A stretch of 64,000 nucleotides of DNA from Glebionis coronaria. Lineage: Eukaryota; Streptophyta; Magnoliopsida; Asterales; Asteraceae. The stretch's first letter is position 1. The number at the start of each line of letters is the position of its first letter. The DNA is taken from positions 434,001 through 498,000 of the forward strand of contig JANFOE010000576.1 in NCBI GenBank assembly GCA_025667525.1, written 5' to 3'. The position numbers were made by a program, and so were the translations under genes. Below, piece by piece: positions 45,676 through 57,573 of this stretch. Below the pieces are notes generated by a model. That model worked only from the letters and a program-made list of their open reading frames with translations, did no database searches and was not told the origin of the DNA.

Positions 45676-46911
45676 CTTAGTATAAGAGATCTAGCGAGAT
45701 GATCGTCGACTATAATGGATGCCTTTCAAACACGAGAACCGCTACCTATCAAATAAGGCGCGTTCATTAATAATGACTCGAGAAATAAATCATACATAAC
45801 AATATCAAACTCAAACACATAAAGTCACGATGAGAGAAAACGATATAAATAACTTCATTATACTTTACTACACATTTACTTTACCATTTTACACTTTTTA
45901 CAAAGTTCGCCAGTATATACTACATGTACTAGCTTATTTACCCCTTTTAAACTCGTCAACCGTTTATGAAACGACTCGATAAACTAACTTACTATATACA
46001 GAAAGTCCTCTTACAAGTTTATCAAATGAAATTACTTTTAAAGTACTTTACCCGACTCATTTTCAAACTACAAAATCCAGACAGAGTTACGTTAATTTTT
46101 CATACAACCGTTTTAACTTACTTAAACGACTCCGTTTACAAAACCGACACTCGGGTTTTAAAGTAAACTCAACCTAATAAGTAAACACCTCATTATCAGT
46201 AGGTTACATTTTTCAAAACATCCATCTAGAGTCCCCGAGATTCGATCCAAATATCGACAACAACTATTTGTAGTGCCGATACTCGTCTCCCAGTATACGA
46301 TCATTCAAAACATCATAACTTCGCGCTCGTTTGGAGCTAGAAGCTCTACCTTATATCAAATCGAAGCTAAGAAAATTATCTACAACCCTAGCTATAAGTT
46401 AAGCCATTTTCAAAACATAAAAATTCGGATTTTACACTTTACTTACTGTTATAAAATGACTATAAAAATCTTGTACAAAATCAACTTTCTGATAAAAACC
46501 AATCATGAAAATGATCATTACTATACCCTAATATCATCATACATCAACCATAACGTCTAAATCATAATCAAAATAAAAATCTTAAGATCAAAATGATGTT
46601 TCTAACAAGATTTTTAGCAAGAACCACCATGGATCATCATAAAAATGCCATGCATCATCATAGCTCCTACCTACCAACATCAAGAAAAAAAAATGTGCTT
46701 GCATGTAAGAAATTCTTACACCAATATGATCCTTGAACAAATATAAGAGTGGGTCTATGCTTGGTTTAGCTTGAATCAACCTCAAACTCAAGATAATTTG
46801 AAGTTTGAATGTGTTTTGGGGTGTGGGTGGTGTTTCGGCAATCAAGAGAGAAAAAGAGAGAGATGAGAGAAATTTTAAAATGAATAAAATGGAAGTGTGT
46901 GTTTGTTTGTG

Positions 46912-46923
46912 GTTTATATATAG
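46912..46923 (-). promoter_or_regulatory. TATA box in element C 5' LTR
   Basis: CTATATATAAAC on the minus strand, about 440 bp into the LTR, followed by a pyrimidine-rich leader start. Confidence 0.6.
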
Positions 46924-47359
46924 TGGGGTAGGGACCAAAGTTGCAATTCAGCAATAGTTGTGGCTAAAAATGTAAATAGTTAGCTAAAAAGCGGGAAATA
47001 ACTATTAGTCAATTTTAAAAATATTTACGGGACTCGGGTTTCATAAAGATACTTTTAAAAATTTAAAACGTACCTCAAAAATAATAATATCGACTCTCGA
47101 CTCGATTTAACACGTCATTTAAAATAAAATCTCAAAAATGACAAAAATCGAACATCCGACAATAAAACGTAAAATATTTGGCATCCATCGACATCACGCT
47201 TGCTAATACTCCTTATACTTAATAAATATTAAATAAAGACCTTCCAACATCGGTTTGAACTTAAACCTCCAAAAATAAATATCGTTCAAACTCATCCAAA
47301 AATTTCAAAAATAATCGTAAAATAAGATTAAGTAATGACCTTGGTTTTGGGTTGTCACA

Positions 47360-47364
47360 ATGTC
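47360..47364 (+). other. Target-site duplication of element C, right copy
   Basis: ATGTC, matching 19475-19479. Confidence 0.9.
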
Positions 47365-50170
47365 CTATCATCTTGGCCCATATTTCTCAAACAGATGAGG
47401 AGGACAAACCCGAGAAGAAACAAATCAAGGACGTACCTATCGTCCGAGACTTTCCCGAGGTCTTTCTTGATGGGTTTCCAAGCTTACCACCAACCCGACA
47501 AGTGGAATTTCAAATCGATTTGATTCCTGGAGCTGCACCTGTGGCTAAAGCTCCATACCGGTTGGCACCATCAGAAATGAAAGAGCTAGCTGAACAACTT
47601 CAGGAATTATCTGACAAAGGATTTATCCGTCCCAGTTCCTCGAATGTGCATCAACTACAAAGATTTGAATAAGTTAACTGTGAAGAATCGTTATCCACTT
47701 CCTCGCATTGACGACCTGTTTAACCAACTGCAAGGGTCAAGTGTGTATTCCAAGACTGACTTGAGATCTGGATACCATCAAGTAAGGGTCAGGGAGGAAG
47801 ATATTCCAAAAACAGCTTTTAGAACCCGTTACGGTCATTACAAATTCCAGGTTATGCCATTTGGGTTGACCAATGCACCAGCCATTTTTATGGATCTTAT
47901 GAACTGTGTGTGCAGACCCTAACTGGATAAATTCGTGATAGTATTCATTGACGATATACTCATTTATTCCAAGAACGAACAAGAACACGGGGAACACCTT
48001 GCACAAGTGCTAAAGGTACTCAAGGAGGAACAACTCTATGCTGAATACTCCAAATGTGAATTTTGGATTCCCAGAGTGCAATTACTCGTTCATGTCATCG
48101 ATTGTGACGGTATACACATAGATCCAGCAAAGGACGAATCTGTCAAAGATTGGGTATCACATAAGTCGCCAACAGAGATCCGCCAATTTCTAGGCCTTTT
48201 CGGGTATTACTGTTGATTTATCGAATATTTCTCCAAAATAGCCAAGCCAATTACCAAACTCACTCTGAAAGGAATAAAGTTTGATTAGGGAGAGAAGGAA
48301 GAATCATGTTTTCAACTGATCAAGCAGAAGTTGTTTAGTGCACCTATATTAGCCTTGCCTGAAGGCAACGATGATTTCGTTGTATATTGTGATGCTTCAC
48401 ACAAAGGTTTAGGTTCAATACTAATGCATAGAATGAAAGTGATCGCCTATGCTTCAAGACAACTGAAGAAGCATGAGGAGAACTACACCACTCACGATCT
48501 AGAAATTGGATCCGTAGTATTTTCTCTCAAAATCTGGAGACATTACCTATACGGAATGAAGTGCACAGTGCATACTGACCACAAAAGTTTACAACACATA
48601 TTGGATCAGAAGGAGCTGAACATGAGGCAACGCCGTTGGATTGAGTTGTTGAGTGACTACGACTGCGAGATCAAATACCACCCCGGTAAAGCAAACGTGG
48701 TTGTTGATGCTCTAAGCCGTAAGGAAACGGACCCTCCTATGAGAGTTCAGTCATTAGTTATGACAATCATTTTGGATCTATCCCTACAGATTTTGGAAGC
48801 TCAGACTCAAGCTCAATTACCTGAAAACCTCGTGAAGGAAGACGTCAGGGGAATGCTTAGAACTGACCTTACTAAGGAGAAGTTAGAGCCAAGAGCAGAT
48901 GGAACCCTATGCCTTCACGGAAGGAGTTGGTTACCTTGTTATGGAGATTTGAGAAACGTGATCATGCACGAATCTCATAAGTCTAAATATTCTATACATC
49001 CCGGATCTGAAAAGATGTATCAGGATATGAAGAAATTATACTAGTGGCCAAATATGAAACTGAACACCAGAGACCATCGGGTTTACTTGTACAGCCCGAG
49101 ATACCAAAATGAAAGTGGGACAACATCACCATGGACTTTTTCACCAAACTCCCAAAGCCATCTCATGGTTACGATACTATCTGGGTAATCGTCGATCGAC
49201 TCACCAAGTCCGCTCATTTCCTACCAATTAGGGATAATGATTACCTGACAATACTAGCAAAGATGTACCTGAAGGAGATAGTGACCAAACATGGAATACT
49301 AGTCTCAATAATATGTGATCGAGACGGTAGGTTCACATCAAACTTTTGGAAGGCTTTCCAACGAGCTTTAGGTACCAATTTGGACATGAGCACTGCTTAT
49401 CATCCACAGACTGACGGTCAAAGTGAACGAACCATCCAGACTCTAGAAGACATGCTACGAGCATGTGTGATTGACTTTAGAAATGGATGGGTTGACCACA
49501 TTCCTTTAGTGGAATTCTCCTACAACAACAGTTATCATGCCAGTATTAAGGCTGCCCCTTTTGAAGCACTATATGGTCGAAAGTGTCGTTCACCTGTGTG
49601 CTGCGCAGAAGTAGATGAATTTCAACTCACTGGACCCGAGTTAATCCAGGAGACTAGAGACAAGATCGTTCTAATAAAGCAAAGAATTCAAGATGCTCGC
49701 GATCGACAAAAGAGTTACGCGGACCGGAAACGCAAACCTATGTAATTTGAGTTAGGTGACCGCGTCATGCTCAAGGTATCACCTTGGAAGGGTGTTGTAC
49801 GCTTTGGTAAACGTGAAAAACTGAATCCACGTTATGTCGTCCCTTTCAAAGTAATAGCCAGGATCGGGGAGGTAGCTTATTATTTAGAGTTACCTCAGCA
49901 ATTGAGCCGGGTACACTCTACTTTCCACGTGTCTAATCTGAAGAAGTGCTATGCTGAAGAACCATTGGGTATGCCATTGGAAGGATTTCAGTTTGATGAC
50001 AAACTCCAGTTCATAGAAGAACCAGTAGAAATCATTGAGAGAACGGTTAAGAAATTGAGACGCAGTCGCATCCCGTTGATCAAAGTACGTTAGAACTCGA
50101 GGGGAGGTCCTGAGTTCACTTGGGAATGAGAAGACTCGTTCAAAACCAAGTACCCACATTTGTTCACCTG
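47365..50170 (+). pseudogene. Element D RT, RNase H, integrase and chromodomain, heavily broken
   Basis: Resumes after element C with [20 protein letters not shown] and [20 protein letters not shown]. About 50 bp of RT after FIRPSSS are deleted. RT palm: [30 protein letters not shown], stop at 47920, then [10 protein letters not shown]. Stops follow at about 48214 and 48285. RNase H (48331 on): [27 protein letters not shown]. The integrase zinc finger keeps [16 protein letters not shown], but the CxxC part is deleted after WPNMK. Core 49131-49745: [33 protein letters not shown]. Stop at 49742, then the chromodomain region with two more stops (KVR-stop-NSRGGPEFTWE-stop). Most stops are explained by single C to T or G to A changes from Trp, Arg or Gln codons. 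Confidence 0.9.
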
Positions 50171-50221
50171 ACCGGTGACTTCATCTTAAGCTTTGAGGGC
50201 GAAGCTAAAATAACGGGATGG
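50171..50221 (+). other. Element D spacer and presumed polypurine tract
   Basis: TTTGAGGGCGAAGC is shared with element B at this place. The purine tract before the LTR (aacgggatgg) is short and decayed. Confidence 0.5.
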
Positions 50222-51474
50222 TGCTGTAAACCCTCTGATTTTACCTTATTGACTTTATCAACTGTTGTACTTGCTATTTTTGGAATCTATAAAATTCCAC
50301 TTTTATATGACTTATTAAGAATCATATCCAATTGTCATACTATTATTTCATATTTATTTTCAACATTTATATGAACCTTTAGTCTTTACTGACTACTTTG
50401 GCAATTGACTGACCACATGATTGAACAAGGACTCACCACCTTAGTACACACTTTTGGAAAAACTGGAATATTATTTACTTTAATTTATTAAGTTCCTGGA
50501 TCTATATTTATATGTATATATTTACATATACCTCATACTACGAACAAACATCTATCACCTTAAAAACAATGTCTATTATTTCACATTGTCATTTATTTAT
50601 TTTATTCAAGTAAAATATTTATCATGATATACTCATTATATACTTTCACCAAGTGATCTAAAGGTTTAACCAAAATACCCTAGAAATCTTACAAGTATCT
50701 ACACTATAATACATGGACTATTATTAACTCCCAATTTTAGACAAGTCAACATAAGTTTTACCTAAATATATATATATAGCCGTGTATATGGGTACTTACA
50801 CACCCATAATTACTTGTAAACTTGCAAGCAAACTTATACATCCACCATGTGTACACTATACATTACACTATACACCATACTTACAACCATACGTATGTTA
50901 CTATGCTTGTCAATCCTTGTCCCCTTTGACTTAGAACCACACGGCTAGAAACTCAAATGGGAAGGAAAACACATTTGCTATAATTGGCATGTGTTGGAAA
51001 TATCTTGCACCATATCTTTTGCTATCCTACACATATCTACCAAAGATACACAAAGTACTAAACTTAGATTCATAAGATCTCCATATTTCCTATTCGAATA
51101 TCCACTAGATTCACAAACACACAACACAAAACACTTGAATCTATCCTCACATCTCTCTCTCAACTCACGGCTCCATTTTAGTTCTTCACCAAAATCCTCA
51201 AAACTCATTTACTCCTTCATTTACTAGCAAATCTATGTCTCATTCATCTTGATTTCCAATCATTGTTACTCTTACAAAAAGCTTGATCTTCAAGACAACT
51301 CCAAGGGTATTTACAAAGCTAAGAAGTCACGGCTAGGTTTTGATCTAAACAACCACCATTGTTGAACACAAGATCAAGCTACCACTAGTTAACTTATTCA
51401 TTCCTAGAACCACTTAACAAGTAAGCATCATGAAACCTATCTCTTTCTGTACATCCTCATTATCATACACATGA

Positions 51475-51670
<196 letters not shown>

Positions 51671-52800
51671 CTAGTGTAAACTTAACATAAAAACAAATCT
51701 AAGAAAACCTAGACTAATGAAGTCACGACTAAAATGTAAGTATCACTTAAAGTGATAAAAGATCTAGCTAACAATGATAACCACAATCTCATGAACATGC
51801 TAAACTAGAAAAATCACAAAACCTATGCATGTATACATTTTTGGACGTGGGGTTTACCCTAGATTTTGGGTTGATGAGTAACTTTGAAATGTTTTAGTTA
51901 GCCTAGAAATCATTAGATCCATGTTCCTACTAAACATGTTAACTAGTTTGCCTTAATGGATTATAAGGCCCGATGAATAGTGTTTAAAATAGTTAGGCCC
52001 ATTAAGCCCACTATATAAGCCCTATAGAAACTAGAAGCCCATTAAGCCCACTAATGCTTCCTAAAGCCCACTAAGATAAACATGCCAAAAATAAGCTTTA
52101 TTTATGTTAAATAAACATATTATAAAACTTTTGTATGAAAATGTGATTTAGTAAAGTTTCGGATCAAAAATGTAAACTATTCAAGTTACGGGTTAAACAT
52201 GTAATGTATTAAACTTTCGGATTAATTTGTAAATTTAAATAAGTCTAAGGATTCAAATGGTGATTTTTGGAAACTCATTTTAAAAAAATTTAACATATAA
52301 AGACCCAATATGTAAATTTCTGAGAGTTTAGGGGTGAATAAAATCCCATTCGAGACTTATAACAAAGTAGGAGGAACATTTTTGTAATTATTATAAGTTG
52401 TATACACTTGTGTAACTTGAATGGAACCCCCAGGGCCTCTTTTTCACTTGCCGAAACTTATTAGGAGCCCTAGGGCCATTTTTTTGCCAACTAGGATAAG
52501 TTAGAAAACCTAAACCTAACACTAGGGACCATTTTGGTCATTACCGAAACATATTAGGAGCCCTAGGAGGCGGTTATGAAACTTTGTTTAACTTAACCCT
52601 AACCGAGTACCACAAGGACTAAAAGTGGCAACATATGAATCTTTAGTAAGCCCTAGTTACACTTGTAATTAGGGAGGGACTTGTTTTGCCATTATTTGAA
52701 AGTTAAACAAACCCTAAGGGTATTTAAGTAATTAACAGCGGGTAATATATAATTAAGGGACTAAAATGTAATTTTCCTAAACTCTAATTAAACCCTAATT

Positions 52801-52802
<2 letters not shown>

Positions 52803-52897
<95 letters not shown>
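52803..52897 (+). repeat. (TA)n microsatellite
   Basis: About 95 bp of AT dinucleotides in the D LTR. Confidence 0.98.
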
Positions 52898-52898
<1 letters not shown>

Positions 52899-53448
52899 TT
52901 AATATTAAAAACGTAAAACTTAAATAAAATCTATAAGTACAACACTCGTTATTTTCCCAAACTTATAATTTAATAAATTATACAAACTTTGGGAACGTTG
53001 AATTAAATTAAATTAAAATGTTATACATTTTATAAACGTTATTTATATATGTCATATAAATTAAATACGATTAACTTATAAAAACAAATATATTAATTAT
53101 ATTTATTTCTTTTCACCTTTTAAATATATAGAAAACATCCTTTTATAAATATTTAAATTACTTTACAACGGTACAAGTACGAGAATATTAATTAAACAAA
53201 TTAATTATTTGAACGATATTATTTATTTTAAACTTAAAAATAAATACTTCTATTACTTGTACAACGATGAACTAAATTACAGATGTCGTAATAAAATGCT
53301 TAAAACCAGTATAAGCATGCACGGACTTGTTCAGAAACTATTATGCATTATGTTATGCATTTACTAAGATCGTATAATCATTTAGGTTGTTGACTGTGTC
53401 GTGAGCATCATATCAGATTTTCTTATGACTTATTGTTGTACTACTGAG

Positions 53449-53943
53449 GTGAGTTCATGGCCCCACTTTGTATATTGACAAACTTTTAAATCCTTTTTGG
53501 GGAAGGAAACATGCAATCTATTCTTATTTGATGGACATAAACTGAACTACGAAACCTTTGATTACAATTGCCTATTGTAGATTAACCCGCATGACCCCTG
53601 CATCTGAAAATTAATTTTTGAATTGCCTGAATGTATAAATAGATCTATTTGGGATTGACCATCCCCATCTGGGCGAGTATCGCTCACTGTGCCTAGGCCA
53701 GGACAATAGATGTTTGTCATGTCGGAGCGGAATATTGGCTGCATTTTTATTAATGCGAAGGCTCCTCATTTGTTTTGGACTTAACGTGTCAAGTATCAGC
53801 TTCAGGAAATAGGGAATGTAATTACCTTTAAGCATTAATGCTATGTGTATTACTACTTCAGTGAATGTTTATTGTCCAAACTTATTTTATTAAACCTATG
53901 AATTCACCAACTTTATGTTGACTCTCTAAGCATGTTTTCTCAG
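53449..53943 (+). other. Candidate leader intron in element D LTR
   Basis: Donor CTGAG|GTGAGTTCATGGCC and acceptor CATGTTTTCTCAG|G, 495 nt. The acceptor region shares TTGACT and GCATGTTTT with B. Confidence 0.4.
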
Positions 53944-54157
53944 GAAACTAAAGCAGGTCTTGACGTGCATAGAGTCAAGCATCATGATAGGCTGTATTTA
54001 TAGAGCTCATCTGGGATTTTATAAACTGGGGAATGATTTCAACTACTGAATAATGTTTAAGACAATTTTTAAAACATTTTCAATTTTATTCATGTAATAA
54101 ATGTAATGATAATCTTTTATCTGTTCGTCTACATACTATCTGTTGTTGATCCACCTA

Positions 54158-54210
54158 TGTGACACCCAAATATTATTTCCGCTGCATTTGACCAATTTGG
54201 GGGTGTCACA
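54158..54210 (+). other. LTR-terminal hairpin, element D
   Basis: TGTGACACCCAAAT (54158-54171) pairs with 54195-54210. The 14-bp stem has a two-G bulge and a 23-nt loop with TTCCGCT. It includes the last LTR base. Confidence 0.72.
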
Positions 54211-54238
54211 TGTATAAGTTGTCTGATTACTGAGTATG
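54211..54238 (+). other. Unique flank between elements D and F
   Basis: Twenty-eight bases after the D LTR, presumably the host sequence into which D inserted. The first five (TGTAT) should match the D left flank outside the window. Confidence 0.5.
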
Positions 54239-54243
54239 TTACG
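54239..54243 (+). other. Target-site duplication of element F, left copy
   Basis: TTACG, repeated at 63325-63329. Confidence 0.9.
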
Positions 54244-54630
54244 TAATAAGTGTGAAAACACTTATCCTTTTACCACTTAATTATAATAATAACCAAGCCA
54301 AAACGTGTATTTTATGTCGTAAATGTCGGAATTATGCGTGGTTTGTGTTTTTGTTGTGATTTAGGACCAAAATGTTAAAAGGGAAGAAAATACGGGCTTT
54401 CACGGGCTTTTATCGAAGAAAAAGACAAAAGACAAAGTCAAAAGATCAAGAGTGCAAAAAAGAACGGATGTCCAAGGCCTATTTTGAAGATTTATCGAAG
54501 AAAAATCTAAATACGGAAGTTTAATAAAGCCGAAGAACTCAAGTATAATTAATGAAGAAATTACAAGACGAGTTTAATTAATCCCCAGACAAAGTCGAAG
54601 AAGTCAAAGAATTTAGAAGACGAAAAGACG

Positions 54631-54665
<35 letters not shown>

Positions 54666-54700
54666 AGGAAGCTTCCAACACATGCTAACCTCCCTTCTCC

Positions 54701-54710
54701 CTATAAATAG
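54701..54710 (+). promoter_or_regulatory. TATA box, element F 5' LTR
   Basis: CTATAAATAG, conserved at 61963-61972 in the 3' LTR. U3 is therefore about 490 bp. Confidence 0.75.
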
Positions 54711-55275
54711 AGAGCTTCATTTCATTTTCATACTTGTTAGCTAATTTGACACATTAGTCTTTCCATTTTATTTTCCAAGCACTTTCATATTGTCATTTAC
54801 TTAATTGTCATTTAAATTCTTGCCTTTAATTTTAAGTAAGTCTCTTAATTTTGTTGTTGAATCTTTATTTCCTTTAATCAAGCTTTTCATTATCATTCTT
54901 ATTCTTCTTTTCTTGTTTTGATTTGATATTGATTCGGATTAAGCATTCATTTTGCCTTATCTTATTGCTTATTTGATTAAAAAGTTTATCTTTTTATTCT
55001 TATCTAGGCTTTTATACAATTTAAGCTTTAAGCTTGACATGCTTATTGGCTTATTTTGTATTTAGCTTATTTGTTTTAAAGTTTTCTTAAAAGTTTCATC
55101 TTTTTAAAGTTTATTTTATAAAGTTTGCTTATTTTGTGTCTTGAAAGTCTTTAAATTTGTGCTTATTTTTTTCATCTTATTATTGTTTTGGTAAGTTTCG
55201 GTTAGTGCTTATTAGTCTTAGCTTATTTAGTTTTGCTTATTTTCGTATCTCATTCCATCGGAACGGGATCTTGGA

Positions 55276-55706
55276 TTCCGACAGCTTTCACTTATTCCGA
55301 TCGTGACAATTGGAATAGGGTTCTGAGATTCGGACGGCTCTTTGCGATCAACATTCAGATAGAGTAATTTCCCCTTATTCCGATCGTGATTGCGATCGCT
55401 CATTGCGATCGTATATTGCGACGGGTCTTAAGGTTTTATTGCGACGAAGTGCTGCCAAATTTTTTGCAACCATATTCCGATGCATTATTCCGACAGATTT
55501 GTTTGTAGTTACTCTGATGCTTTTGTTTTTATTACATTCCGATAGAATAGTTTTTTACATATTCCGATATATTCTAGGGTTAAACATTCCGATAGATTTC
55601 ACTATAGTTATTCCGATAGATTTGTTCTTACTTATTCCGATACTTACATTCCGATAAGAATTCCGACAGCTTTGTGGTGACAGCATTCCGACGGGATTCC
55701 GACGGA
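55276..55706 (+). repeat. TTCCGAT/C array in element F 5' LTR
   Basis: Fourteen copies of TTCCGAY plus several decayed ones in about 430 bp, irregularly spaced, often as attccgatag. It also includes GCGATCG palindromes at 55383-55420. The same array is in the 3' LTR at about 62535-62970. Confidence 0.9.
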
Positions 55707-56064
55707 CTGGGTTTTGTAATTAATATTTTGCCTTAGTTTAAGTTTTCAAGTTTGCATTGTTTTAAGTTCTCAAATTTTCATTTTTATTTAATTGTAAAAA
55801 TTTACTTTTCGTCAAGCTTTAATTTTTGTCATTTAATTATTTACTTTTAAAAGTTTTAAATTTTGCACCATTTACTATTTAATTAGTGTTAGTTTTAATT
55901 ACTCGTCATTTACTTTAACGTCTTGCACATTTACTTTACTACAACGACCAATATATTTGTTTCCCACCAAAAGACGACTGAGTCGCACTTAAACCAGTAA
56001 TCAATTCGATAAGACACACACAACGAACTTAATTTTTATAACCGAGTAAAACCCAGTTATTAAA

Positions 56065-56079
56065 TGGCGCCGCTGCCGG
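56065..56079 (+). other. Primer-binding site, element F
   Basis: TGGCGCCGCTGCCGG, two bases after the LTR. It matches the tRNA-Asp type site used by Athila elements with one difference, from memory of that site. Confidence 0.75.
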
Positions 56080-56311
56080 CTCTTTTCGTAAAGATTAACG
56101 GTTTTCTGTGAGAGACGCGTTGAATTTTGGGATCCGTTCACTTGTGAACGTTATCTTTCTTGCTCAAAAATTTTCAAAAATCCATAAAAATTAAAAAATC
56201 CATAAAAATTAAAAATTTTCAAAAATCCAAAAAGATTTTTATTTTTATTTTTACACGTACACATATATTATCTATTTCTTTGGTATCTTTTTCTTTTGCT
56301 TTTGTAGGTGT
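56080..56311 (+). other. Element F leader before gag
   Basis: A-rich then T-rich leader ending ctttttcttttgcttttgtag (56287-56307), a strong splice-acceptor shape four bases before the gag ATG. Confidence 0.5.
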
Positions 56312-57573
56312 ATGCGTACTAGATCTTCATCTTATTCAGAGCCCGAGACTCGTGAAGATTTAGATATGGCTGGTGTACACAACAACAATAATCCACCCCA
56401 CCCCAACATGAATAACAACAACAATGTTCCCCCACCCGACCTTCCAACGATGGAGGAGCTTTGTCAACCAACTATGAACGGACTAGGAGGACCGATTGCG
56501 CCGATGCAAATCACGGCTCCAGATTTTTCATTGAAGCATCACATGATCCAACAAGTTCAAAACACTTGTCAATTTCGCGGATTGCCGGATGATGATGCCA
56601 ACAAACACCTCGACAAATTCATTACCGTTACTCAAAGCATGAAGTTGCCCGGGGTTACTATGGATTTTCTTCGCCTTCACCTATTTCCACACACCTTATC
56701 CCACCATGCCGAAAAATGGTTTGATCATCTTCCGAAGAATTCAATTCATACTTGGGATGAGATGACACAACGCTTTTTTTCGCGCTACTTTCCACCATCC
56801 ATGGTCACGAGCCTTAGAAATCAAATTAGTGGATTTACACAAGAACCTGATGAATCACTTTTTGATGCTTGGGAACGATATAATGTTTTGATCGATCGAT
56901 GTCCAAACCACAACATGCTCCCCGTCACCTTAATTGATACTTTCTACAATGGTTTAACTTTTCGTGATCGTGATACGATTAATGCAGCCGTCGGTGGCAC
57001 ATTTATGAAAAGAAGACCTGAGGAGTGTAGAGAGCTTATAGAGAACATGACCAGTCACCACAAAAATTAGGATTCATCCGCATCTTCAAGGAGTAACCCG
57101 AGAGTCAATGTTTCTTCTACTTCTTCAAACCCTGATATCACCAAATTGACCCATGCAATGGTCGAAATGAGCAAAAATATGCAACTCTTGGCTACAAATC
57201 AACAACAAGTTAAAGTTGTTGCAACTTCTTGTGAGATCTGCGGCGGTCCTCATTCATACACTGATTATCCTTATACTCATGACAATTCGGAAAACGTGTA
57301 TGTAGCTTATGGTAACTATTCAACGGAAAGCCATCAAGCCCCACCTCAAGGTGATCGTAACTTGCTAAGTTACCGTTCTAACAACTTCTTTCACCCAGTT
57401 TTTCTCCTCAAAACCACAACCCCAACAACTACAATAGAAGCAACCCAAACCCACCTCGAGCTTCTAATCCTTATCACCCACCCGCACAACAACCACCCAT
57501 TAATCAAGATGTTGAAACTTTCATGAAGACCCAATGAGAGCTAGTTAAGAATCTTCAAAGCCAAATCATCAAC
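56312..57573 (+). pseudogene. gag: Element F gag, amber stop and frameshift
   Basis: ATG at 56312 (MRTRSSSYSEPETREDLDMA). Asn-rich start, then an Athila-type Gag fold: MQITAPDFSLKHHMIQQVQN, LRLHLFPHTLSHHAEKWFDH, QRFFSRYFPPSMVTSLRNQI, TLIDTFYNGLTFRDRDTINA. The frame stops at a TAG (57068-57070) and continues in the same frame to 57526. The zinc knuckle there reads CEICGGPHSYTDY, with the last Cys replaced by Tyr. A frameshift near 57400 disrupts the Asn/Pro-rich part. The Gag is diverged from element A Gag but has the same order of motifs. Confidence 0.85.

Larger units (their letters stand above)
19480..47359 (-). mobile_element. Element C: Tekay-type chromovirus, minus strand, split by element B
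   Basis: Complete outline: LTR 19480-22113, LTR 44718-47359, five-base target duplication ATGTC, primer-binding site beside the right LTR and polypurine tract beside the left LTR. The element reads right to left, with extra ORF, gag, protease, RT, RNase H, integrase and chromodomain. LTR ends in element orientation are TGTGACA...GTTAGA, so it ends GA rather than CA. The first about 215 bp of the two LTRs differ at 7 places (about 3%). The inner part is interrupted by element B (22631-39167). Without B the element is about 11.3 kb. Confidence 0.93.
44718..47359 (-). repeat. Element C 5' LTR (right)
   Basis: 2642 bp. TATA box at 46912-46923 (CTATATATAAAC, minus strand), CT-rich leader start, candidate intron 45675 down to 45075, and terminal hairpin at 44718-44770 (one C fewer in the bulge than in the left LTR). 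Confidence 0.92.
54244..56062 (+). repeat. Element F 5' LTR
   Basis: 1819 bp with terminal inverted repeat TAATAA/TTATTA. It holds a TATA box at 54701, a GAAA run (54632-54665), a TTATT/GCTTA-rich part, and 14 copies of TTCCGAY at 55276-55706. Confidence 0.93.
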
